The notes below the pieces were generated by a model that saw only the letters and a list, made by a program, of their open reading frames with translations, did no database searches and had not been told where the DNA came from. Position numbers and translations under genes: made by a program. From Candidatus Latescibacterota bacterium (GTDB taxonomy: Bacteria; Latescibacterota; 4484-107), in the NCBI GenBank assembly GCA_030613045.1, contig JAUWMS010000237.1, positions 1-5,428 of the forward strand: a stretch of 5,428 nucleotides of DNA, in the 5' to 3' direction. Position 1 is the stretch's first letter. Each line of letters opens with the position of its first letter. Of this stretch, positions 1 through 4,840 are shown piece after piece.

Positions 1-76
1 CCAAACACCCTGCTTACCAAATCCCTGCCAAAAAAACAAAATGTCGCAGATTGGTAGCACAGAATAACGGAATGGG

Positions 77-106
77 TTTCCGTGGTTTTCCGTGTGTTTC
101 CGTGGT
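77..106. repeat. Three tandem 10-bp units, TTTCCGTGGT type
   Basis: Units are TTTCCGTGGT (77-86), TTTCCGTGTG (87-96) and TTTCCGTGGT (97-106). They sit 24 bases beyond the hydrolase stop codon. The rest of 1-130 shows no gene, promoter or hairpin I can support. Confidence 0.85.
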
Positions 107-130
107 AAAGCATTTTGCCTTCTGGTCGCA

Positions 131-604
131 TCACAACCATCGCTCCAGAAACCGAAACGCCCCCTTCCCATAAAACGAGTGTTCCCCTTCGAAAATCTCC
201 AATCCGATCCGATCCTCCGCACTGAATACCCGGTAGATCTCCCGCGCCTTCCCGAAGGAAAACTTCGTGGCTTCCACAGGGAAGATTTTGTCCTCGGTTC
301 CAGACTCCGCAAAAAACGGGCGCGGCGCAATCAGCCCCGCCACGTCATACATCTCCGCTACTTTCAGCATCCCCGGCACGTAATTGCAGATACAATGCGG
401 AATACTCAGGATGCTGTCCCGGAAGGTATTGAAATACCCGCTCACCACCGCCGCCTTGATCCGTTGCTCCAGCGCCGACGCAAAGAATGTGATCGTGCCG
501 CCTCCGGAAATGCCCATACATCCGATCCTTTCTGAGTCCACCTCCTCCCGTGTCTCCAGATATTCCACCGCGCGCATCACGTCCCACACGCGCCATCCCA
601 CCAT
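131..604 (-). CDS. C-terminal fragment of the same alpha/beta-hydrolase, carrying the full catalytic triad
   Basis: This 157-residue frame begins at an internal ATG and holds the catalytic half of the hydrolase. It opens with MVGWRVWDVMRAVEYL, the helix that normally precedes the nucleophile strand. The nucleophile elbow IGCMGISGGG follows (Ser at residue 33 of the fragment), then IPHCICNYVPGML and the GLIAPRPFF strand. The acid is Asp105 in ESGTEDKIFP and the histidine is His142 in GEHSF. The ATG is an internal Met of the full protein. A G-rich stretch (CTGGGGC) just upstream is only a weak ribosome site, so independent translation is possible but unproven. Without the N-terminal strands and oxyanion loop the piece is unlikely to fold alone. 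If the amber is read through, this is simply residues 187-343 of an intact enzyme. It ends with TGA and no terminator hairpin is visible after it. Confidence 0.7.
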   Translation of the reverse strand: MVGWRVWDVMRAVEYLETREEVDSERIGCMGISGGGTITFFASALEQRIKAAVVSGYFNTFRDSILSIPHCICNYVPGMLKVAEMYDVAGLIAPRPFFAESGTEDKIFPVEATKFSFGKAREIYRVFSAEDRIGLEIFEGEHSFYGKGAFRFLERWL

Positions 605-640
605 GGTTTGCCCCAGCAGAAAGGCCGCCCCGGACGCGGG

Positions 641-643
641 CTA
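641..643 (-). other. In-frame amber codon inside the hydrolase
   Basis: The plus-strand bases CTA read as TAG on the coding strand. The codon follows GDSSC and precedes PASGAAFLLGQTMVGW without loss of frame. The same codon closes the propeller gene and the LytTR gene at their expected family ends, so TAG works as a real stop elsewhere in this window. General reassignment of TAG is therefore unlikely. Confidence 0.85.
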
Positions 644-1162
644 ACACGAGGAATCCCCCGCTCCCGCCGCACGCGCCCGCTCGTCCCTGCGATGGCCGAA
701 GCCGAACTGCTCCATCGCAAACGCCGCAAAACCGTGCTCTACGCACTGGAGCGCAAAATCGTTCTGATACTCCCCATACGCGGATCGCATTGTGCCGTCT
801 TCCCTGATCCCCACAATGTCATCGCAGCCCCGTCCGTGCCCCGGCAGGCAGATCACCGTCGGTCCCGGCGACTTGTACCCTTTCGGAATTAGAAAATATC
901 CGAACACGCTCAGATGCTCCCGGCTTTCAAACACCACCGTTTCCCGCGTGTACGTCGGGAACTCCCGACGCTCGATCATCTCCGCGCGCAAAGCACACCG
1001 CTCCTTCGGGAATCCGCCCAGCAACTCGGTCACCTTCCGACGCAACCTTCGCTGCCAGACCTTCGCCTTCTCCCCGTCCTTTGCCGTAAACGCCAGCGCA
1101 GGCTCGTTTGCCTCCGCCAGTTCCCGCGAAAAAACCAATGAATCGAATTGCCGATCTTTCAT
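641..1162 (-). CDS. N-terminal fragment of alpha/beta-hydrolase (acetyl-xylan-esterase/dienelactone-hydrolase type)
   Basis: This is a 173-residue N-terminal part of an alpha/beta-hydrolase that would be 343 residues in full. It has no signal peptide, so the product would be cytoplasmic. The strand segment TVVFESREHLSVFGYFLIP and the following VICLPGHGRG (about 103-112) are the early core strands and oxyanion-side loop of the fold. The stretch FAMEQFGFGHRRDE (148-161) precedes the usual SSC motif, where translation hits TAG. I chose ATG 1162 because GGAG at 1170-1173 sits 7 bases upstream. A longer frame back to 1258 only translates repeat DNA. Alone, this fragment lacks the nucleophile, acid and histidine and cannot be an active esterase. 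Family placement (Abhydrolase_7/AXE1-like) is from motif recognition; the substrate is unknown. It lies 144 bases downstream of the propeller gene on the same strand. Confidence 0.75.
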   Translation of the reverse strand: MKDRQFDSLVFSRELAEANEPALAFTAKDGEKAKVWQRRLRRKVTELLGGFPKERCALRAEMIERREFPTYTRETVVFESREHLSVFGYFLIPKGYKSPGPTVICLPGHGRGCDDIVGIREDGTMRSAYGEYQNDFALQCVEHGFAAFAMEQFGFGHRRDERARAAGAGDSSC

Positions 1163-1169
1163 TATGTTT

Positions 1170-1173
1170 CTCC
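1170..1173 (-). promoter_or_regulatory. Ribosome binding site of the hydrolase
   Basis: GGAG on the minus strand lies 7 bases before ATG 1162. It decides this start over the upstream in-frame ATG at 1258, which lies inside repeat DNA and has no Shine-Dalgarno sequence. Confidence 0.7.
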
Positions 1174-1183
1174 ATTCTATTTG

Positions 1184-1210
1184 CACCGCAGAGACGCGGA
1201 GAGCGCAGAG
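1184..1210 (+). repeat. CACCGCAGAGACGCGG-type dispersed repeat
   Basis: A purine-rich unit beginning CACCGCAGAGACGCGG lies 22 bases upstream of the hydrolase start codon. Sequences of this CACCGCAGAGACGCAGAG type are recurrent intergenic repeats in several repeat-rich bacterial lineages (general knowledge). The core GAGACGCGG recurs directly at 1238-1246, and a diverged inverted relative lies at about 1275-1299. Confidence 0.65.
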
Positions 1211-1213
1211 TCT

Positions 1214-1240
1214 GGTGAGTGGTGAGTGGTGATTGGTGAG
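1214..1240. repeat. 7-bp tandem array, GGTGAGT type
   Basis: Units are GGTGAGT (1214-1220), GGTGAGT (1221-1227), GGTGATT (1228-1234) and a partial GGTGAG (1235-1240). It is a clean heptamer period in the gap between the propeller gene and the hydrolase. Confidence 0.85.
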
Positions 1241-1255
1241 ACGCGGTGTTTGATT

Positions 1256-1273
1256 CACGTTTTACGTTTCACG
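1256..1273. repeat. 7-bp tandem array, YACGTTT type, copy 1
   Basis: Units are CACGTTT (1256-1262), TACGTTT (1263-1269) and a partial CACG (1270-1273). The same unit forms a longer array at 2841-2868 upstream of tyrA. Confidence 0.8.
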
Positions 1274-1274
1274 C

Positions 1275-1299
1275 CTCCTGCTCGGCATCCTCCGCGGTG
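1275..1299 (-). repeat. Diverged CACCGCGGAGG repeat, inverted relative to 1184-1210
   Basis: Read on the minus strand it begins CACCGCGGAGGATGCCGAG, matching the CACCGC-purine-GAG-GA pattern of the unit at 1184-1210 in opposite orientation. It starts 7 bases after the propeller gene's TAG. Together the two bracket the heptamer arrays. Confidence 0.5.
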
Positions 1300-1306
1300 A
1301 AAATCT

Positions 1307-2476
1307 CTACCCCACAATCTTTGCCACATCCATCACATAGATCTGCCGCGCTCCCTCGTGAATGGAATCGAAACAGACCTGCCGGCCGTCGCGGCTCCAG
1401 CGCGGATGCAGGTCGCACCGGATCTCGCCCTCGAACAGTTCCGAAGAATGAAAGCGTCCGAGTTTCACCCGTCTGTTCTCCTCGGGATGATAGAGCAACA
1501 GCGTCCGCATCCGCTCCCCATCCGGATACGTGTCCGTCAAAATCCAGCGCCCGTCCGGGGAGTAAGAACAGTGCCCGTCGCAGGTCAAGACGTCCTCGCC
1601 GATCACCTCGTGCTCGTCCGTGCGATCCGTGAACAGGAAATAGCGATCTCCGATCCCGCGCTGACGCGCCCACGCTAAAATCTGGTTCGGATTGCGCCAG
1701 TCGAAATGCGACACCATCTCGTGATCCGCCACGCAGAAAAGCTCCGATCCATCCGGATTGGCCGTGAACAAACGCGTCCACCAACCGCCCTCGGGACGCC
1801 GCCAGCGGTGCAGAAACAAAAAGCGCGAATCATCCGTATTAAACAACAGGTGATTGAACCAGTGCTCGGCCCCGTCCATACTTGGATCGTGCCGAATGTC
1901 CACAACCTGTGCCATCGAAACGATCAGCCAATGCGCTCCGGTGGTCAGATCCATCCGGTAGATCCCATCCTCGTCGGGACAGCGCTGCTCCTCGTACGGA
2001 TCGGCTGGCCCCGGATACCCGTATCCGGGACGCGTCCGGTGCACCCGCGCGAAATTGAGCGTGACCGCCGACTTCCCGTCCCGGCTGACCGCATATACCG
2101 GCATGGAGAGCGTCCGGCGTTCCCCCGTGTGCACATCGAGGATCACGGAGATAAACCGTCCTTTCAGGCAATCGTTGTAAATGATCAACCGGTCCGGCGC
2201 GGTCGGAAGCCAGCGCAGCATCGCGCCCTGCTGCCAATTCCACGCGCGCGTCTTCGTCAAAGGCTGCCAGCGATTGTCCTCTTCAAGATCTATCATCCCG
2301 ACGACCGCCACGGCATCCGGCCCCGGCGGCCGGTCCATAAACGTGGTCTCAAGTCCCAACAAATTGCGCCCGCTGAAGTCCCATGGAAACTTATCGTAAT
2401 ATCCGAAAAAATGAAATTGCGGGCCAGTCGTCACGGCCCGCACCGGCGCATGCACCTTCTCCGAGACCGCCTGCAT
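1307..2476 (-). CDS. Cytoplasmic WD40-like (PD40) beta-propeller protein, oligogalacturonate-lyase/TolB-like fold
   Basis: This 389-residue protein starts at ATG 2476, behind AGGAG with 6 bases spacing; the in-frame ATG at 2506 lacks a ribosome site. There is no signal peptide or membrane segment. The N-terminus carries HFFGYYDKFPWD (22-33), a motif I associate with propeller proteins of the oligogalacturonate-lyase type. PD40-like blades are clearest at SYSPDGRWILTD (304-315) and HPRWSRDGRQVCFDS (357-371). Histidines open several inner strands: His209 (WFNHLLF), His257 (MVSHFDW), His302 (DGHCSY) and His357 (LHPRW). PL22 lyases use inner-face histidines and a Gln to bind manganese, so a metal site is plausible but inferred. 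It ends with TAG at the natural end of the last blade. It could act on a uronate or sugar substrate, or be a non-enzymatic propeller; I cannot assign the reaction. The hydrolase follows 144 bases downstream on the same strand. Confidence 0.8.
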   Translation of the reverse strand: MQAVSEKVHAPVRAVTTGPQFHFFGYYDKFPWDFSGRNLLGLETTFMDRPPGPDAVAVVGMIDLEEDNRWQPLTKTRAWNWQQGAMLRWLPTAPDRLIIYNDCLKGRFISVILDVHTGERRTLSMPVYAVSRDGKSAVTLNFARVHRTRPGYGYPGPADPYEEQRCPDEDGIYRMDLTTGAHWLIVSMAQVVDIRHDPSMDGAEHWFNHLLFNTDDSRFLFLHRWRRPEGGWWTRLFTANPDGSELFCVADHEMVSHFDWRNPNQILAWARQRGIGDRYFLFTDRTDEHEVIGEDVLTCDGHCSYSPDGRWILTDTYPDGERMRTLLLYHPEENRRVKLGRFHSSELFEGEIRCDLHPRWSRDGRQVCFDSIHEGARQIYVMDVAKIVG

Positions 2477-2482
2477 AATCTT

Positions 2483-2487
2483 CTCCT
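2483..2487 (-). promoter_or_regulatory. Ribosome binding site of the propeller gene
   Basis: AGGAG on the minus strand, 6 bases before ATG 2476, inside an A/G-rich leader. It selects ATG 2476 over ATG 2506, so the first ten residues of the longer reading are probably untranslated leader. Confidence 0.75.
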
Positions 2488-2533
2488 TTTTCACCTTTTC
2501 CCTCATGAGATACCGGGATCGTCCGTTTTTTCA

Positions 2534-2562
2534 ATAATACGAAAAACAGCCCGGCTCCGCAA
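2534..2562 (-). promoter_or_regulatory. Predicted sigma70-type promoter of the propeller gene
   Basis: On the minus strand, TTGCGG (2557-2562) and TATTAT (2534-2539) are separated by exactly 17 bases. Transcription would begin near 2527, giving a leader of about 50 bases before ATG 2476. A weak dyad, GTTTTT (2525-2530) and AAAAAC (2542-2547), spans the -10 and could be an operator. This is judged by eye only. Confidence 0.5.
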
Positions 2563-2651
2563 GGAGAAAACATCCTTTTTGCGGATTCCCTTCAACAATT
2601 GCTCGCAGGGGTAACGCCCATGCCCGTTAAAAGCGGCGCTCAAAATAAAAC

Positions 2652-2680
2652 TTGCCTTCCCCCAGAAATTGGGCTATATT
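2652..2680 (+). promoter_or_regulatory. Predicted sigma70-type promoter upstream of tyrA
   Basis: TTGCCT (2652-2657) and TATATT (2675-2680) are 17 bases apart, in an A/T-rich pocket of an otherwise GC-rich region. The spacer contains a small dyad, CCCA-GAAAT-TGGG (2661-2673). The leader to the TTG start would be about 205 bases. No second promoter closer to tyrA is evident. Confidence 0.5.
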
Positions 2681-2740
2681 TTGAAAGCCGTTCATTTTCT
2701 TCTACCCTCAGCACGGTCACACCTTGAGCTTTCTTCGGCG

Positions 2741-2804
2741 ACGCGGAGCGTTTGGCCTGCGTTCCCACGCAGAGCGTGGGAACGAGAGGTAGCGTGGGAG
2801 CGAG
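2741..2804. repeat. GTTCCCACGC hairpin repeat with partial direct copies
   Basis: An 11-bp perfect stem, CGTTCCCACGC (2760-2770) pairing with GCGTGGGAACG (2774-2784) across a 3-base loop, is the core. AGCGTGGGAACGAG (2773-2786) is repeated as AGCGTGGGAGCGAG (2791-2804). ACGCGGAGCGT (2741-2751) echoes ACGCAGAGCGT (2767-2777). Hairpins of this sequence are dispersed, REP-like repeats in many bacteria (general knowledge). No run of T follows on the plus strand, so it is not a classical terminator. It would lie in the tyrA leader. Confidence 0.8.
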
Positions 2805-2840
2805 TCGGTAACATCCGATTCAATATGCCGCTTCTCCCCT

Positions 2841-2868
2841 TACGTTTCACGTTTCACGTTTTACGCAT
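2841..2868. repeat. 7-bp tandem array, YACGTTT type, copy 2
   Basis: Units are TACGTTT (2841-2847), CACGTTT (2848-2854), CACGTTT (2855-2861) and a diverged TACGCAT (2862-2868). It ends 12 bases before the tyrA ribosome site. The same unit occurs at 1256-1273. Confidence 0.85.
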
Positions 2869-2882
2869 CCCGTCTTATCCAA

Positions 2883-2887
2883 AGGAG
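2883..2887 (+). promoter_or_regulatory. tyrA: Ribosome binding site fixing the TTG start of tyrA
   Basis: AGGAG (within AAAGGAG, 2881-2887) lies 7 bases before TTG 2895. The next in-frame ATG comes far inside the conserved NAD-binding fold, so TTG is the only sensible start. Confidence 0.8.
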
Positions 2888-2894
2888 ACCGCCA

Positions 2895-4007
2895 TTGTCA
2901 ACCGCACAAATTTTAAATAGCCCAACCATCGCCCTCATCGGCGTCGGCCTCATCGGCGGATCGCTTGGATTAGCTTTCAAGCGCCTCGGGATCGGCGGGC
3001 GGATCGTCGGGATCAGCCGGAAGGAGACGCTGGAGGAGGCGCTCCGGCTTGGCGCTTTGGATGAGGGCGTTTCGTACGAAAAGTTGCCGGACGTGATAGA
3101 AGCGGCGGATGTGACCTTCCTCTGCACACCGATCCATCGGATTTTGGAGTTGCTCCCGAAAATCGCGAAATCCGCAAAGCAGGGAGCGATCGTCACGGAC
3201 GTGGGCAGCACCAAAGCCGGGATCGTTGCGCTGGCTGAGCAAATTTTCCCGTCGGACGTGCATTTTATCGGCGGACATCCGATGGCGGGTTCGGAGAGCC
3301 GGGGCGTGCAGGCGGCGGATCCGTTCCTGTTTCAGAATGCGATCTACGTATTGACCCCGAGCCGGGGAACGCCTCAGGAAGCTGTGGAGCGATTGATGAA
3401 TCTGGTGGAGCGGCTCGGTGCGCGCGTGGCCGTGATGGATGCTTCCGCACACGACCGCATCGCCGCCGCGGTAAGTCATCTGCCGCAAATGATGGCCGTG
3501 GCGCTGATGGGGATGGTGGGAAAACTGAGCGACGAAAATCCGCTTTTTCTCAGGATGGCCGCCGGAGGCTTCCGGGATATGACACGGATTGCCTCCAGTC
3601 CGTACGAGATTTGGAAAGACATCTGCCGGACGAATGCAGGCCCCATCGCAGCGGCGATAGATGCTTACATAGACGGGCTGAAGGCGGTGAAAGCGCGGAT
3701 TGCGGACGAGGCGCTGGGCGAGGACTTCCGGTTTGCAAACGTGACGCGTGGCATTATTCCGAGAGATTCCAAAGGATTCCTGAGACCCCTCTATGACGTG
3801 CTGGTGGTGGTGGAAGACCGGCCGGGCATGATTGCGGAGATCTCCGTGCCGCTGGCGGAAGCGGGGGTCAACATCAAGGATATCGAGGTGCTCAAGGTCC
3901 GGGAGGACGAAGGCGGGACGCTGCGATTGGCGTTCGGAACCGAGGAAGAAGCGCGGAGAGCGGTGGCGATATTGGAGGGAAAAGGGTTCGTGGCGAGAGT
4001 TCGGTAA
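2895..4007 (+). CDS. tyrA: Prephenate dehydrogenase with C-terminal ACT domain
   Basis: This enzyme converts prephenate to 4-hydroxyphenylpyruvate with NAD(P)+ in tyrosine biosynthesis, in the cytoplasm. The 370-residue protein opens with a Rossmann fold: ALIGVGLIGGSLG gives the GxGxxG (Gly16, Gly18, Gly21). FLCTPIHRI (75-83) and TDVGSTK (101-107) follow. The family signature GGHPMAGSE (126-134) holds the catalytic-type His128. SHLPQM (194-199) and GGFRDMTRIASS (224-235) belong to the helical dimerisation domain. Residues about 301-370 form an ACT domain (DVLVVVEDRPGMIAEIS, GVNIKDIEVLKV), which in this family usually gives feedback control by tyrosine. Length and order are typical of stand-alone TyrA-ACT proteins, with no chorismate mutase fused. 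The start is TTG. It is the only plus-strand gene here and faces rpe with 50 bases between. Arogenate specificity cannot be excluded by eye. Confidence 0.95.
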   Translation: MSTAQILNSPTIALIGVGLIGGSLGLAFKRLGIGGRIVGISRKETLEEALRLGALDEGVSYEKLPDVIEAADVTFLCTPIHRILELLPKIAKSAKQGAIVTDVGSTKAGIVALAEQIFPSDVHFIGGHPMAGSESRGVQAADPFLFQNAIYVLTPSRGTPQEAVERLMNLVERLGARVAVMDASAHDRIAAAVSHLPQMMAVALMGMVGKLSDENPLFLRMAAGGFRDMTRIASSPYEIWKDICRTNAGPIAAAIDAYIDGLKAVKARIADEALGEDFRFANVTRGIIPRDSKGFLRPLYDVLVVVEDRPGMIAEISVPLAEAGVNIKDIEVLKVREDEGGTLRLAFGTEEEARRAVAILEGKGFVARVR

Positions 4008-4022
4008 GGCCAGCAGAAGATT

Positions 4023-4040
4023 TCGGATTGCGGATTGTGG
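4023..4040. repeat. Short 7-bp repeat, NCGGATT type
   Basis: Units are TCGGATT (4023-4029), GCGGATT (4030-4036) and a fading GTGG (4037-4040), in the 50-base gap between the convergent tyrA and rpe stop codons. No terminator hairpin is visible in this gap. Confidence 0.6.
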
Positions 4041-4057
4041 AGGATGCCCTTTGCTCT

Positions 4058-4705
4058 TTATGCTCCCTTCAATATCCGGATTTGTTTGGCCATCTCCGCT
4101 TTTCCGAATAGCGCCGTCCCGGCCCCGAGCACATCCGCACCGGCCTCCCGGACGAGCTTGGCGGTATCGCGATGGATTCCGCCGACCACCATAATCTGCG
4201 GATCTAATCCGTCCTCATCTATCCATGCCCGCACCTTCCGGATTTTCTGGAGCGCGGAGGGCATAAACGCCTGCGCTCCGAACCCCGGCTGCACGGACAT
4301 CACCAGAACGCCATCCAACCGACTCAGGGAAGGCCGCACGGATTCCACCGCGGTCTCCGGGTTGAGCGACATCCCCGCCTCCACGTGCAGACTCCGGATC
4401 GCCTCGATCTCCGCCGCCGGATTGCGACACACCTCGATGTGCACCGTCACCCCATCCGCGCCGCTTTCCACAAACCGATCAATGTACCGCCCCGGCTCCT
4501 CGATCATCAAATGCACGTCGAGATAAAGCGAAGTGAGCTTCCTAACCGCGGACACCACCATCGGCCCGAACGTGATATTCGGCACGAAATGTCCATCCAT
4601 CACATCGAGATGCAACCCATCCGCGCCCGCCTCCTCGGCCCGCCGTACCTCGCGTTCCAGACATCGAAAATCCGCCGCCAGTATCGAAGCAAAAATCCTA
4701 ACCAT
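4058..4705 (-). CDS. rpe: Ribulose-phosphate 3-epimerase family protein, catalytic Asp replaced by Val
   Basis: The family interconverts ribulose 5-phosphate and xylulose 5-phosphate on a TIM barrel in the cytoplasm, feeding the pentose phosphate or Calvin cycle. The 215-residue length is normal. Clear motifs are ASILAADF (6-13), HLDVMDGHFVPNITFGP (32-48), DVHLMIEEP (63-71), MSVQPGFGAQAF (136-147), KIRKVR (154-159), VGGI (174-177) and GAGTALF (194-200). Metal-ligand residues His32, Asp34 and His65 are present. The fourth ligand and second acid/base, the Asp of the usual VDGG motif (human Asp175), is Val174 here (codon GTC at 4184-4186). Changes from usual also occur at Gln139, Ala144 and Gly194. 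This may be an impaired or divergent epimerase, or a base error (GAC to GTC). The start is secure: AGGAGG 6 bases upstream. The 3' end faces tyrA. Confidence 0.9.
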   Translation of the reverse strand: MVRIFASILAADFRCLEREVRRAEEAGADGLHLDVMDGHFVPNITFGPMVVSAVRKLTSLYLDVHLMIEEPGRYIDRFVESGADGVTVHIEVCRNPAAEIEAIRSLHVEAGMSLNPETAVESVRPSLSRLDGVLVMSVQPGFGAQAFMPSALQKIRKVRAWIDEDGLDPQIMVVGGIHRDTAKLVREAGADVLGAGTALFGKAEMAKQIRILKGA

Positions 4706-4711
4706 TTCCCT

Positions 4712-4717
4712 CCTCCT
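4712..4717 (-). promoter_or_regulatory. rpe: Ribosome binding site of rpe
   Basis: AGGAGG on the minus strand, 6 bases before ATG 4705; an overlapping second AGGAGG lies at 4709-4714. It is a near-perfect match to the 16S tail, suggesting efficient translation of the epimerase. Confidence 0.8.
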
Positions 4718-4794
4718 CTATTTCTACGATCCCTTCGCGTTGGAGGGATTGGACGTAGAGACAAACGCTGGTGTTCGTTGTGGGTAACCCCAAC

Positions 4795-4823
4795 TTTTGA
4801 GTCCCGGATTACTGCTCTGTCAA
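4795..4823 (-). promoter_or_regulatory. rpe: Weak candidate promoter for rpe
   Basis: On the minus strand a perfect TTGACA (4818-4823) is followed after 17 bases by TCAAAA (4795-4800), a poor -10 with three of six matches. The start point would be near 4788 with a leader of about 80 bases. The -35 lies within the GTCAA/TTGAC dyad. rpe could instead be read through from the LytTR side. Confidence 0.3.
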
Positions 4824-4840
4824 GTTCATTTTGACGGACT

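Larger units (their letters stand above)
131..1162 (-). pseudogene. Alpha/beta-hydrolase gene interrupted by one in-frame amber codon
   Basis: Read from ATG 1162 to TGA 131, this is one continuous frame of 343 codons broken only by TAG at 641-643 (codon 174). There is no frame change: the ATG at 604 lies in the same frame, and the 12 codons between the amber and that ATG are open and fit the fold. The catalytic triad is complete downstream: Ser219 in GISGG, Asp291 in GTEDKIFP and His328 in GEHSF. The oxyanion-side loop GHGRG (108-112) lies upstream of the amber. A single C-to-T change on the coding strand would turn CAG (Gln) into this TAG. The locus is a recent pseudogene, a suppressed amber or a sequence error. 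The two halves are listed separately. Confidence 0.72.
2477..2894. other. Divergent intergenic control region between the propeller gene and tyrA
   Basis: These 418 bases separate two divergently transcribed genes. Reading left to right they hold the propeller ribosome site, its predicted promoter (2534-2562), the predicted tyrA promoter (2652-2680), the GTTCCCACGC hairpin repeat (2741-2804), a 7-bp tandem array (2841-2868) and the tyrA ribosome site. I see no credible small gene; a frame at 2669-2920 only translates the repeat DNA. If the tyrA promoter is right, its leader is about 200 bases long and mostly repeat. Confidence 0.7.

Noticed and set aside
92..535. 147-residue plus-strand frame
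   Set aside because: It lies antisense to the hydrolase, starts inside the 10-bp tandem repeat, is rich in Arg/Pro/His and shows no domain; it is a shadow frame.
641..643. Genome-wide reassignment of TAG to an amino acid
   Set aside because: The propeller and LytTR genes stop at TAG exactly at their normal family ends; readthrough would add only about 14 meaningless residues to each.
1163..1258. N-terminal extension of the hydrolase to ATG 1258
   Set aside because: The added 32 residues are translated repeat DNA, and the Shine-Dalgarno sequence belongs to ATG 1162.
1184..1273. CRISPR-like array
   Set aside because: The repeats are 7 bp and contiguous with no spacers; there are no 24-40 bp repeats and no cas genes.
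2477..2506. N-terminal extension of the propeller protein to ATG 2506
   Set aside because: No ribosome site precedes 2506, whereas AGGAG is placed correctly for ATG 2476.
1706..2614. 302-residue plus-strand frame
   Set aside because: It runs antisense through the propeller gene and across its promoter, with Arg/Pro/His-rich composition typical of shadow frames in GC-rich DNA and no recognisable motif.
2669..2920. 83-residue plus-strand frame upstream of tyrA, possible leader peptide
   Set aside because: It begins within the predicted promoter, translates the hairpin repeat (PRRAWERE is the usual translation of that repeat), has no ribosome site and overlaps the tyrA start. No Tyr/Phe-rich attenuator peptide is present.
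4008..4057. Bidirectional terminator between tyrA and rpe
   Set aside because: I found no GC-rich stem followed by a T-run in the 50-base gap; only a short heptamer repeat is visible.
4777..4794. Intrinsic terminator or riboswitch upstream of rpe
   Set aside because: The stem is 7 bp with a bulge. The short T-run follows on the plus strand, where no gene ends. No known riboswitch core is recognisable.
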